Positions 1-6,821 of a DNA stretch of 13,449 bases are shown here, one piece after another. Source of the stretch: an uncultured Treponema sp. (GTDB lineage: Bacteria > Spirochaetota > Spirochaetia > Treponematales > Treponemataceae); NCBI GenBank assembly GCA_946611835.1, contig CAMOEE010000050.1:1-13449 (forward strand), written 5' to 3'. The notes under the pieces are model-generated. The model was not told the DNA's origin. It did no database searches and saw nothing but the letters and a program-made list of their open reading frames with translations. Each line of letters opens with the position of its first letter. Positions within the stretch are counted from its first letter, which is position 1. A program made the position numbers and the translations under genes.

Positions 1-246
1 ATGGGGCTTGAAGTTCCTGAGCCGACCGGAGCCTTCTACATGTTCCCCAGCATCAAAAATCTCGGAATCTCAAGCGAAGAATTCGCAACTCAGCTTTTCC
101 AGAAGCACAATGTGGCCGTAGTTCCGGGAAGCGTTTTCGGCTTAGGCGGCGAAGGCCACATCCGCTGTTGTTATGCGACGGCCGTAGACAAAATGAAGGT
201 CGCCCTGGACAGAATCGCGGAATTTGTAGAAGAGTTGAGAAAATAG
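1..246 (+). CDS. Class I aminotransferase, C-terminal fragment
   Basis: Only the last 81 residues lie in the window, and the ATG at base 1 is probably an internal Met. The fragment has the end of a fold-type I PLP-dependent aminotransferase of the aspartate aminotransferase group: a P-T-G-A-F-Y-x-F-P segment (residues 8-16), a V-V-P-G-S-x-F-G loop (40-47), and an H-I-R-C-C-Y-A motif whose Arg (about residue 55) corresponds to the family arginine that binds the substrate alpha-carboxylate. A helical tail ends at TAG. The catalytic lysine lies upstream of the window, so substrate specificity cannot be judged. The family transfers an amino group between an amino acid and a 2-oxo acid in the cytoplasm. 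A structured intergenic element and a strong terminator follow, so this is probably the last gene of its transcript. Confidence 0.88.
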   Translation: MGLEVPEPTGAFYMFPSIKNLGISSEEFATQLFQKHNVAVVPGSVFGLGGEGHIRCCYATAVDKMKVALDRIAEFVEELRK

Positions 247-251
247 CGGGC

Positions 252-360
252 GTTGCGGGCGGCGCTTGAGCCCGCAGAGGGGGTAGGCGTAAACACCCGA
301 ACGGAGAGAAAGTGACCAAGTTTACTTGGGCATTTTCTCGTAGTGAGAGGTGTTGTAGCC
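252..360 (+). other. Nested stem-loop intergenic element (possible structured RNA or dispersed repeat)
   Basis: This gene-free stretch carries several complementary segments. GCGGGC (255-260) pairs with GCCCGC (270-275). GGC plus ACACC (286-288, 293-297) pair with GGTGT plus GCC (349-353, 358-360), with a symmetric 4-nt internal loop on each side. This outer helix encloses a long hairpin in which GAGAAAGTG (306-314) pairs with CATTTTCTC (331-339) through one G-U, and CCAAG (316-320) pairs with CTTGG (325-329) around a TTTA loop. The block is more GC-rich than its surroundings and abuts a terminator. I see no second copy in the window. It could be a 3'-UTR RNA structure, a small RNA or one copy of a dispersed repeat. 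The base pairing is visible; any function is unknown. Confidence 0.5.
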
Positions 361-361
361 G

Positions 362-389
362 AGGGGGAGACTTCCCCCTTTATATTTTT
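362..389 (+). terminator. Rho-independent terminator after the aminotransferase
   Basis: AGGGGGA (362-368) and TCCCCCT (373-379) form a perfect 7-bp stem around a GACT loop, followed by a T-rich tract with two As to 389. It is placed to end the aminotransferase transcript, and the structured block just upstream would be part of that transcript. Confidence 0.85.
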
Positions 390-439
390 CAATTTTCAAC
401 TTTTAGTTTTCCGTTTTTTCTGCCGATAATAAAGGCGAT

Positions 440-1768
440 ATGAGTACCTTAATTGCTGTTGTCATTATTGTAGCTTTCGGCGCGATTGTTATTTCTTTTG
501 CCACCCGAAAAAAGTCGGGAAACGGAGGCAGAAAGAAGAGTCGTGCCCAAATTATAAAGGATTCAAGTCGAAAACTTGCTCAGGATCCGCATAACGCAGA
601 TGCTCTTATCGCTCTTGGAGATTTGTATTACAACGAAAGGGCCTGGGAAAAGGCATATCCGATTTACGAGACTCAAATGAGCATTGCACCTGCTCGCAAG
701 GAAATCGATGTTTTCAAGGCTTCTTTGAGGCAGGGAATTTGCGCGGTTAAGCTCAATAAATTCCCGGATGCATTCAAAGGACTCAGCGCAGCCGCTCAGA
801 TTAACCCCAACGATTTTGAAGTTAATTTTTACCTGGGAACAGCATTCTACAAGAATAATGAGTTTGAAAAGGCTGTCCCTCGTTTTAAGAAAGTCGTGAT
901 TTTAAAGCCAGAAGCATCCGGAATCAATTCGCCGCTCGGGCTTTCTCTTTACAAAGCAAAGCATTACAAGGAGTCTCTTCCTTACCTCAAAAAGGCTCTG
1001 GACGAAAACCCGGAGAACAAAGAAGCTCTTTTTTCAATGGCCGACGGCATGAACGAAAGCGGTTATGGCGAAAAGGCAATAAAAGTCTTCATGCACTTAC
1101 GCCCGGATCCCGAATTCGGTGCTCGAGCCTGTCTTGCGGCCGGAATGTTCCATCTTAAGAACGGCGAGGCTGATAAGGCTATTCAGGATTTTGAAATCGG
1201 TCTTAAGCATCAGAATGCAACGCCTGAAGTTGCGATTGAAACCCGCTACCGCCTTGCGAATGCGCATTTTGCGATGAAGGCAATCGGCAAGGGAATCGGT
1301 TATCTGCAGGAAATCATGGCCGTGAATCCCCAGTACAAGGATGTTCCTCAGCTTATTGCACGCTATTCCGAGCTTAATCAGAATAAGAATCTTCAGACAT
1401 ATCTCATGGCAAGTTCCAGCGATTTCGTTTCTTTGTGCCGCCGTATTGTTGTGAAATATTATCCTCGCGCGGCCGCAAAAATCGTCGATATTTCGGTTAC
1501 GCCTGAGAATGTCGAAATCATCCTGAGCGTTGAGTTTGTCCGTTCAGAAGAGACTCATATTTTCAGATTTTACCGTACTACGGGTGCCGTGGCCGATTTG
1601 TATGTGCGTGAGTTTCATTCCCGGGTTTCAGAGGCAAAGGCTGACAAGGGTATTTGTATTACCGCAGGCCTTTTCAGTGAAGAGGGCCGTAAATACGCAG
1701 AAGGCCGCCCTATCGATCTGGTAGATAAGAACGGCCTCATTAAGATTCTTAAAAAGATTGATGCTTAG
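440..1768 (+). CDS. Membrane-anchored TPR protein with degenerate Mrr-like C-terminal domain
   Basis: 442 residues. Residues 3-21 form one hydrophobic N-terminal helix followed by a basic Arg/Lys patch, the pattern of a signal anchor with the bulk of the protein in the cytoplasm. Residues about 48-320 are tetratricopeptide repeats, recognisable from recurrent A-L-x-x-L-G-D-x-Y and F-x-x-A-x-x-x-x-P-x spacing, and are probably a protein-protein interaction scaffold. Residues about 325-442 resemble the C-terminal half of the Mrr_cat/restriction-endonuclease-like fold: K-G-I-C-I-T-A-G-x-F (403-412), then E-x-x-x-Y-A-E-G, then I-D-L-V-D-K-N-G-L-I-K-I-L. The usual (E/Q)-x-K catalytic strand seems lost, since the equivalent strand reads F-R-F-Y-R. 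I therefore infer a non-catalytic domain. AAAGG sits just upstream of the ATG. It appears to be a single gene, convergent with the acyltransferase. TPR and anchor are clear; the nuclease-fold match is from memory of the motif. Confidence 0.8.
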   Translation: MSTLIAVVIIVAFGAIVISFATRKKSGNGGRKKSRAQIIKDSSRKLAQDPHNADALIALGDLYYNERAWEKAYPIYETQMSIAPARKEIDVFKASLRQGICAVKLNKFPDAFKGLSAAAQINPNDFEVNFYLGTAFYKNNEFEKAVPRFKKVVILKPEASGINSPLGLSLYKAKHYKESLPYLKKALDENPENKEALFSMADGMNESGYGEKAIKVFMHLRPDPEFGARACLAAGMFHLKNGEADKAIQDFEIGLKHQNATPEVAIETRYRLANAHFAMKAIGKGIGYLQEIMAVNPQYKDVPQLIARYSELNQNKNLQTYLMASSSDFVSLCRRIVVKYYPRAAAKIVDISVTPENVEIILSVEFVRSEETHIFRFYRTTGAVADLYVREFHSRVSEAKADKGICITAGLFSEEGRKYAEGRPIDLVDKNGLIKILKKIDA

Positions 1769-1802
1769 GGTGCTTCCCTGGCGCATTAGCTTGTGGCGTT
1801 TT

Positions 1803-2699
1803 TTATCGCAGCTTTTCGATTTTTGCGTGCTGTTCGTCAAAAAGCTCCATTACATGGTCAATCATTTTCTGTTTTGGATCTGCTTCATCAGCAGGGAGAG
1901 CTGCCAGGTACTCCTTTCGGAATGACTTGCACTCGATAACCGGGCTTGCTCCAAAAATCTGAACGGCTGGCTCTATGAAGTCAGCAAGCATATCGTCCGG
2001 GTTGCTCATGTCGATTGTGAGGGCACTTCCGTTGATTGTGACCAAAATCATTACATCGAACATACGAAGGTATGAGTCAATCTCACGCAGGCCTCGTTTT
2101 GTCTCCGGGTGTCCGGGGCGGTAGCGGGTGCCGCTTGGGAATACGAGGATTACTTCGCCGTCCCGCTTGCATTTATCCATGGCCCGCATTGCCGCAAGGT
2201 TGATTGTGCGTGCCCGTTTTTCTTCTTCAATCTTTTCCTGCTCGCTCTGAGCGTTTTCTTCGGCCTTTGTGAGTGAGCGGGTAGGGTAAATTACAACCCG
2301 TGTAAAACTCTCGGCGAATGCACGGACAAGCGGGTTTGCTTCGTTGAGCTTCATTCCTGCTATTGCAACGATTCGTTTTGACAGGTCTTTGCCTTCTTCG
2401 CCAAGGTCATGCTCCAAAAGGTAGCAGAGAGCAGGCAAGTCAGTATTTGAGTAGTGTTCCATGAGAATAAGGCCGTGTTTGCCAGATTTTACGGCTTCAA
2501 GAAAAGCCCGGAAGTTTTCCTTGCCTTCAAGACGGCTTCCTTCTGCCATATTGTCGGCTACAAGCTTATCCATGAACTTTCGTGTCTGTGGATTTTCTTT
2601 TTGATAAACATTCGTCTCATCGATTTTTGCCGCTGCGACAGAAAGGTTTGCCAGCGACTTGAACATATCAGCGTATTTTTCGCGGATTGAAACTGCCAT
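1803..2699 (-). CDS. Soluble glycerol-3-phosphate/lysophosphatidate acyltransferase-like protein
   Basis: 298 residues from the chosen ATG. The glycerolipid acyltransferase signature is present: H82-Y-S-N-T-D87 is the catalytic HX4D box, and F-P-S-G-T-R (187-192) followed by R-P-G is block III. The segment A-G-M-K-L-N-E-A-N-P-L (114-124) and the Y-P-T-R that follows recall chloroplast-type (ATS1-like) glycerol-3-phosphate acyltransferases more than membrane PlsC. No transmembrane helix is evident, so it is probably cytosolic or peripheral. Likely role: transfer of an acyl group to sn-1 of glycerol 3-phosphate (or to lysophosphatidate) in phospholipid synthesis. The start at 2699 has GAGGA 4 nt upstream. 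An in-frame ATG at 2729 with AGGA upstream would add ten residues. The open frame continues to 2813, but that extension is AT-rich and lies in the divergent promoter region. It converges on the TPR gene with a 34-bp gap. Confidence 0.8.
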   Translation of the reverse strand: MAVSIREKYADMFKSLANLSVAAAKIDETNVYQKENPQTRKFMDKLVADNMAEGSRLEGKENFRAFLEAVKSGKHGLILMEHYSNTDLPALCYLLEHDLGEEGKDLSKRIVAIAGMKLNEANPLVRAFAESFTRVVIYPTRSLTKAEENAQSEQEKIEEEKRARTINLAAMRAMDKCKRDGEVILVFPSGTRYRPGHPETKRGLREIDSYLRMFDVMILVTINGSALTIDMSNPDDMLADFIEPAVQIFGASPVIECKSFRKEYLAALPADEADPKQKMIDHVMELFDEQHAKIEKLR

Positions 2700-2792
2700 A
2701 GTATCCTCTGTTTTATTTTTTCCCTCCATTGTAAGTCCTATAAAGATTTTTAGCAAGTTGTTAGAAAATTTAAAAAAAACTGATAAAAAAAT

Positions 2793-2821
2793 CTGAAAAA
2801 TAACTGAAAGCATTGTATAAT
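2793..2821 (+). promoter_or_regulatory. Sigma-70-type promoter of the transporter/phosphatase/STAS-kinase operon
   Basis: A perfect -10 TATAAT (2816-2821) lies 17 bp after CTGAAA (2793-2798, 4 of 6 to TTGACA), in an A/T-rich stretch. Transcription would begin near 2828, leaving a leader of about 34 nt before the ATG at 2862, which has AGGAG 6 nt upstream. No further operator was recognised in the 162-bp divergent region. Confidence 0.65.
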
Positions 2822-2861
2822 AATTCTTATCGCTGATAAATATATTTCCCAGGAGCTTTAA

Positions 2862-4649
2862 ATGATTGAAGAACTATTAAATTCATTTTTTGATAGCGCT
2901 TTTCCAACTCAAATCCTTCAGACTTTTATATCAATTGCGGGACTGATAGTGCTTTGTATTGCAGCAGTCGTCACACTTTCGATTTATTTCTGGTGTGCTA
3001 AAGGAGAAATGGATGACCGAATCTTTACGGTAACAAGCGACGGCCTTGGAGAACAGAGTGAAAAAATCAAAGTTCTCCTTAAAAAACTTAAGGCCAGCAA
3101 AAAAGAAATTAATGCGGCCCTTCTTCTTATTGAGGAAGTAATGATTCGTATGCAGCGAAATATGAAACTGGCTGTTACCGTACATGTAAAAAAGTCCCTG
3201 GGAGACATCAAAGTCACTCTTTCTTCATATGGTGAGCCTTACAATCCTTTCCTTGAAGACGAGGCATGGACAGGTCAGAGTGAAGATTATCTCCGTGGAA
3301 TGATTCTTTATGCAAACCGCTCTAAACTTTCTTATGCACGCCGAAATGATAAAAATTTCGTGACGATTCTTGTGCATTCGGCTGGCAGTCATGCATTGTA
3401 CTACACAATGGCCGCAATGTTTGCCGGAATTGCCTTCGGTTTTGTATTAAAACTTATGCCAGAGTCTGCCGCTGCTTTTATTTCTGACGGAGTGCTTTCT
3501 ACCGTACAAACTCTGTTTATGAATTCACTGTCTTTGCTCTTGGCTCCTGTTCTTTTTTTCTCGCTGGTTACTGGTTTTTCAAGCCTTTCAAGCAGCAGGG
3601 ATTTGGGAAGAATCGGCGGTAAAGTCATCTGCTGCTTTGTAATTTCCACTCTTATAGCAGTTTTACTTTCCTTTATATTGGGAGGTGCTGTTTTTGACAA
3701 AGTTGTTATATCAGTTTCTGAATCTTTTGAAAATTCTGCCCACAAGCTGGCAGAATACGGCGAATTTTCTATCAAAAAACTGCTTTTGGGTATTATTCCT
3801 GAAAATGTGGTAATACCAATTTCTGATGGAAATATGCTTCAGATTATTTTCGTTGCCGCCTTTACCGGTCTTGCAATGGTGGCCTTGGGGGATAAAGTCA
3901 GCACAATCAGGCATATTTTCACTGAGGCAAACGAACTTTTCCTTAAAATGATGAGCCTTGTCATTTCATGCGTGCCATTTGTTGCCTTTTCAGCAATGGG
4001 AATTCTGGTTTATTCAAGCAAGGCTTCTTCCCTGCTCATGCTGATTGTCTATCTGCTTGCTTATCTCGGTGCCAGTCTTATTCTTTTCCTTCTCTATTCA
4101 ATTTTTATTCTTTTTGGAGCCAGGATTTCTCCGCTCCCTTACATAAGGAAGACAGTTTCATATTTGATTACACCCTTAATGCTTTCGAGCAGCAACGCCT
4201 GTATTCCCATGACGATTAATTTCTGTCAGAAAAAGCTGGGAATATCAGGCAAAATCACTTCCTTTGCTATTCCTTTGGGGGCCACAATCAACATGAATGG
4301 AACTGCTGTGATGACTGTTCTTTCTGTTCTTTTTCTTGCAAAAATTACAGGGGTTTCTCTGGATACTGCAATGTGTTTAAAAGTCGGACTTTTATCTATA
4401 GTTGTTTCGGTAGGGTCTGCAGGAATTCCAAATTCAGTATTAATTCCCCTGGTAATGCTTCTGAATGTGGCAGGAATTCCTGTTTCTTCAATCGGCTACC
4501 TTCTTGGAGTCTGGAATATCATTGACCGTTTAGGTACGGCAGTGAATGTAAACGGCGATATAGCTACTTCACTTCTGGTTGCAAAAAGTGAAAAAGAACT
4601 GGATGAAGATGTTTATAAGGATATAATCCCGGAAAATACAAGAAAATAA
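2862..4649 (+). CDS. SLC1/DAACS-family cation symporter with N-terminal degenerate HATPase-like domain
   Basis: 595 residues, longer than a typical bacterial DAACS symporter (about 400-450). Residues about 18-46 form one membrane helix. Residues about 50-170 are soluble and resemble an RsbW/GHKL-type ATPase domain: I-N-A-A-L-L-L-I-E-E-V stands for the N-box helix, Y-G-E-P-Y-N-P for the G1 region, and L-R-G-M-I-L-Y with a final N-F-V-T-I-L for the last strands. The Mg-binding Asn of the E-x-x-x-N box is not present, so ATP hydrolysis is doubtful. Residues about 175-575 are the transporter core: a serine-rich HP1 tip (S442-S444, N445), N477-M-N-G-T in TM7, G-S-A-G-I-P in HP2, and D555-R-L-G-T-x-x-N562 in TM8. 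G558 replaces the Arg that binds the side-chain carboxylate in glutamate/aspartate transporters, so a neutral substrate is more likely. AGGAG precedes the ATG; the phosphatase follows after 10 nt. Confidence 0.88.
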   Translation: MIEELLNSFFDSAFPTQILQTFISIAGLIVLCIAAVVTLSIYFWCAKGEMDDRIFTVTSDGLGEQSEKIKVLLKKLKASKKEINAALLLIEEVMIRMQRNMKLAVTVHVKKSLGDIKVTLSSYGEPYNPFLEDEAWTGQSEDYLRGMILYANRSKLSYARRNDKNFVTILVHSAGSHALYYTMAAMFAGIAFGFVLKLMPESAAAFISDGVLSTVQTLFMNSLSLLLAPVLFFSLVTGFSSLSSSRDLGRIGGKVICCFVISTLIAVLLSFILGGAVFDKVVISVSESFENSAHKLAEYGEFSIKKLLLGIIPENVVIPISDGNMLQIIFVAAFTGLAMVALGDKVSTIRHIFTEANELFLKMMSLVISCVPFVAFSAMGILVYSSKASSLLMLIVYLLAYLGASLILFLLYSIFILFGARISPLPYIRKTVSYLITPLMLSSSNACIPMTINFCQKKLGISGKITSFAIPLGATINMNGTAVMTVLSVLFLAKITGVSLDTAMCLKVGLLSIVVSVGSAGIPNSVLIPLVMLLNVAGIPVSSIGYLLGVWNIIDRLGTAVNVNGDIATSLLVAKSEKELDEDVYKDIIPENTRK

Positions 4650-4659
4650 GGGGGACAAT

Positions 4660-5592
4660 ATGAGAAAGAATCTTTTACCGCTTCTTTTGTTTGCAACTTC
4701 TGCCCTTTGTGCAGTCTCGTGTGCAAGCACAGGAAAAACACTTTCAAAAGAAAAAGGAGAAGTTATGCAAACTTCCATTACAAAAGAGAGCCAGACACTC
4801 AGTATGGAAACTTTGGGAAATGCCCGGGAACTTGGCGGTTATAGAAACCTGCATGGACGAAAAATAAAACGGGGGCTATTGTTCCGTTCCGCTAAGCCTG
4901 CGGCAGCCAGTAAAAATGACCTTAATCGTCTCAAAAATGAATATCAGCTGGCGACAATTGTTGATTTCCGCATGAGCTATGAAAGGGAAGCTGAACCAAA
5001 TCCAAAAATCGAGGGCGTAAATGATTTCTGGTGTCCGATTATCGATGAGGATCTCATTTCTGCAAATGTAAATATGCCACTGGATTCAGCAAAGTCAATG
5101 ACTACTTTCGACCGTCTTAAAATTGCGATTGAACGGGGAATCATAACTGACAAGATGTATGTCGGCTTCCTGTCGATGGAACAGGGCAAAAAAGGCTATA
5201 AAGAGCTTTTCCGCCAGCTCCTTGCCTTGCCGGAAGGAAAATCGCTTTTGTTCCACTGTACCCAGGGAAAAGACCGCACAGGTCTTGCATCTATGCTCAT
5301 TCTCTCTGCCCTTGATGTGGACGAGGAAACGATTATGCAGGACTACATGCTGACCAATATTTTCAATGAGAATCTAATCAATAAAGAAAAGCAGATGCTT
5401 GCCCAGTACAATCTTTCTGATTCCGAAATGAAAAAATATCTTTCCGTCATGGATCAGGTTGATGAACTTTACATGCAGAACGCCCTTGACTACTTAAAAG
5501 AAAATTATGGCTCGGTAAAAGGCTATATCACAAAAGAACTCGGCCTTACAGAAGCTGACTTTACCAGCCTGAAAAATAAATTCATGGAATAG
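4660..5592 (+). CDS. Tyrosine-protein phosphatase (Y_phosphatase3 type), putative lipoprotein
   Basis: 310 residues. The N-terminus (M-R-K-N then a hydrophobic core) ends in A-V-S-C21, a plausible spirochaetal lipobox, so the full-length form is predicted to be exported and lipidated. The body matches the Y_phosphatase3 family (Listeria LipA, mycobacterial PtpB): N-A-R-E-L-G-G-Y near residue 54, G-L-L-F-R-S-A-K-P, V-D-F-R as the counterpart of the family D-L-R segment, and the P-loop H199-C200-T-Q-G-K-D-R206-T-G, with C200 the nucleophile and R206 the phosphate-binding Arg. Family members act on phosphotyrosine and some on phosphoinositides; the substrate here is unknown. The gene sits 10 nt after the transporter and 12 nt before the first STAS-kinase gene, clearly in one operon. 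An internal in-frame ATG at codon 36 has a near-ideal ribosome binding site and could give a cytoplasmic form. Confidence 0.9.
   Translation: MRKNLLPLLLFATSALCAVSCASTGKTLSKEKGEVMQTSITKESQTLSMETLGNARELGGYRNLHGRKIKRGLLFRSAKPAAASKNDLNRLKNEYQLATIVDFRMSYEREAEPNPKIEGVNDFWCPIIDEDLISANVNMPLDSAKSMTTFDRLKIAIERGIITDKMYVGFLSMEQGKKGYKELFRQLLALPEGKSLLFHCTQGKDRTGLASMLILSALDVDEETIMQDYMLTNIFNENLINKEKQMLAQYNLSDSEMKKYLSVMDQVDELYMQNALDYLKENYGSVKGYITKELGLTEADFTSLKNKFME
4754..4767 (+). promoter_or_regulatory. Internal ribosome binding site and alternative start of the phosphatase
   Basis: AAGGAG (4754-4759) lies 5 nt before an in-frame ATG at 4765 (Met36 of the phosphatase). The annotated ATG at 4660 has a G-only core (AGGGGG) instead. 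Initiation at 4765 would give a 275-residue protein with the whole catalytic domain but no leader or lipobox. The site is visible; its use is inference. Confidence 0.5.
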
Positions 5593-5604
5593 AAAGGAGA
5601 CAAA

Positions 5605-6795
5605 ATGAATTTTACTATTGAAAACAATGAAATTCGAATTTTTTTGCCGGGTAGGGTAGACACAACAAATGCCAGTGAAATCGAAAAAGAGATTTCTGAT
5701 ATTCTTTCGTCAAATGAAAACATGGCTCCTGTCTTTGACGCAAGCGGTCTGAAATATATTTCCAGCGCAGGCTTAAGAATTTTGATGAAGGTTGCGAAGA
5801 CGGCCGCTAAAAAAATTAAAATTTACGATGTTTCAAAAGAGGTTTATGATATTTTTGAGACGACAGGATTTACCAATATTCTTGATGTTCAAAAAGCCCT
5901 GAGACAGGTTTCTGTGGAAGGCTGCGAGCTGATCGGCTCTGGCGGCTATGGTAAGGTATACCGCCTTGATTCTGAGACAATCGTAAAGGTTTATACGGCA
6001 GGATTTTCTCTGGAAACCATACAGCAGGAGAGAGAAACCGCTCAAAAAGCCTTTATTCTTGGCGTCCCCACGGCAATTTCTTACGATGTGGTTAAATGCG
6101 GCGACAAGTACGGTGTAGTCTATGAACTTTTAAATGCGAAGACGACTGCACAAATTATGAATGCTCAGCGGGAGCGGATTCCTGAAATCGGCAAAAAATG
6201 TGCAAATCTTCTGAAGCAACTGCATGAAATCACCGTTGAAGATGATAGCTTCCCTGACCGAAAAAATGACCTTTTGAAATGGGTAGACAAGATTCTTCCT
6301 GTTATTGAGCCGTCCGAAGCAGATGAAATTCGTTCTTTCATTGAGAAAATTCCTGATGCAAAAACCTTCCTCCACGGTGACTTTAACTCAAAGAACATCA
6401 TGGTGAACGGTGATGAATTCCTTTTGATTGATATCGGAGACGCAGCTTTCGGTCATCCGGTCTTTGATGTGGCAGGCCTTCTCCTCGCTTATCTCTACCT
6501 GCCTCAGTCAAAAATGCCGGAAGAAGAGCGTTGCCGTCTCCTGGGGTTCCATCTTGAAGATGCCCCTCTTCTTTTGAATCAGCTTCTTGCTACTTATTTT
6601 GACCTTGACGAAAATGACAAGGCTGGAATTGGCAAAAAAATTCAGATGATTATGCCTTATGCAAATCTTCTGGCTAGCTATCACGGTACGAGAAGAAGCG
6701 GCTTTAATCTGGAATACATGAAGAATATTTCACAGGCCATTATAAAATCAAGACTCTTGCCATCAATCCGGGAAGCAATTCCGCTGGATTGGTAA
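5605..6795 (+). CDS. STAS domain-APH-like kinase fusion, copy 1
   Basis: 396 residues. Residues 1-100 are a STAS domain of the anti-sigma-factor-antagonist type: G-R-V-D-T-x-N-A, then F-D-A-S-G-L-x-Y-I-S53-S54-A-G-L-R-I-L, with the Ser pair at the position of the phosphorylated serine of SpoIIAA/RsbV. Residues about 105-390 are a protein-kinase-like phosphotransferase of the APH/choline kinase type: glycine loop G111-S-G-G-Y-G-K-V, ATP lysine K128, catalytic H257-G-D259-F-N-S-K-N264 and metal-binding D276 in L-I-D-I-G-D. From memory it resembles TIGR02172, a paralogous kinase-like family first defined in Fibrobacter succinogenes. Its substrate is unknown; it may phosphorylate a STAS domain or a small molecule. 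Aminoglycoside resistance is not implied. GGAG lies 7 nt before the ATG. A paralogue follows 26 bp downstream. Confidence 0.85.
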   Translation: MNFTIENNEIRIFLPGRVDTTNASEIEKEISDILSSNENMAPVFDASGLKYISSAGLRILMKVAKTAAKKIKIYDVSKEVYDIFETTGFTNILDVQKALRQVSVEGCELIGSGGYGKVYRLDSETIVKVYTAGFSLETIQQERETAQKAFILGVPTAISYDVVKCGDKYGVVYELLNAKTTAQIMNAQRERIPEIGKKCANLLKQLHEITVEDDSFPDRKNDLLKWVDKILPVIEPSEADEIRSFIEKIPDAKTFLHGDFNSKNIMVNGDEFLLIDIGDAAFGHPVFDVAGLLLAYLYLPQSKMPEEERCRLLGFHLEDAPLLLNQLLATYFDLDENDKAGIGKKIQMIMPYANLLASYHGTRRSGFNLEYMKNISQAIIKSRLLPSIREAIPLDW

Positions 6796-6821
6796 AAATA
6801 ATTCGTTGAGAGGTAAGCAAA

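Noticed and set aside
1769..1802. Bidirectional terminator between the TPR and acyltransferase genes
   Set aside because: There is a T run but only 3-4 bp of pairing could be found, so no terminator is called.
2700..2813. N-terminal extension of the acyltransferase beginning at 2813
   Set aside because: The added residues are Phe/Leu/Asn-rich from A/T-rich promoter DNA, and both internal ATGs (2729 and 2699) have better ribosome binding sites.
3401..3775. 124-codon open frame on the minus strand inside the transporter gene
   Set aside because: Antisense to conserved membrane segments, with no SD and no recognisable fold.
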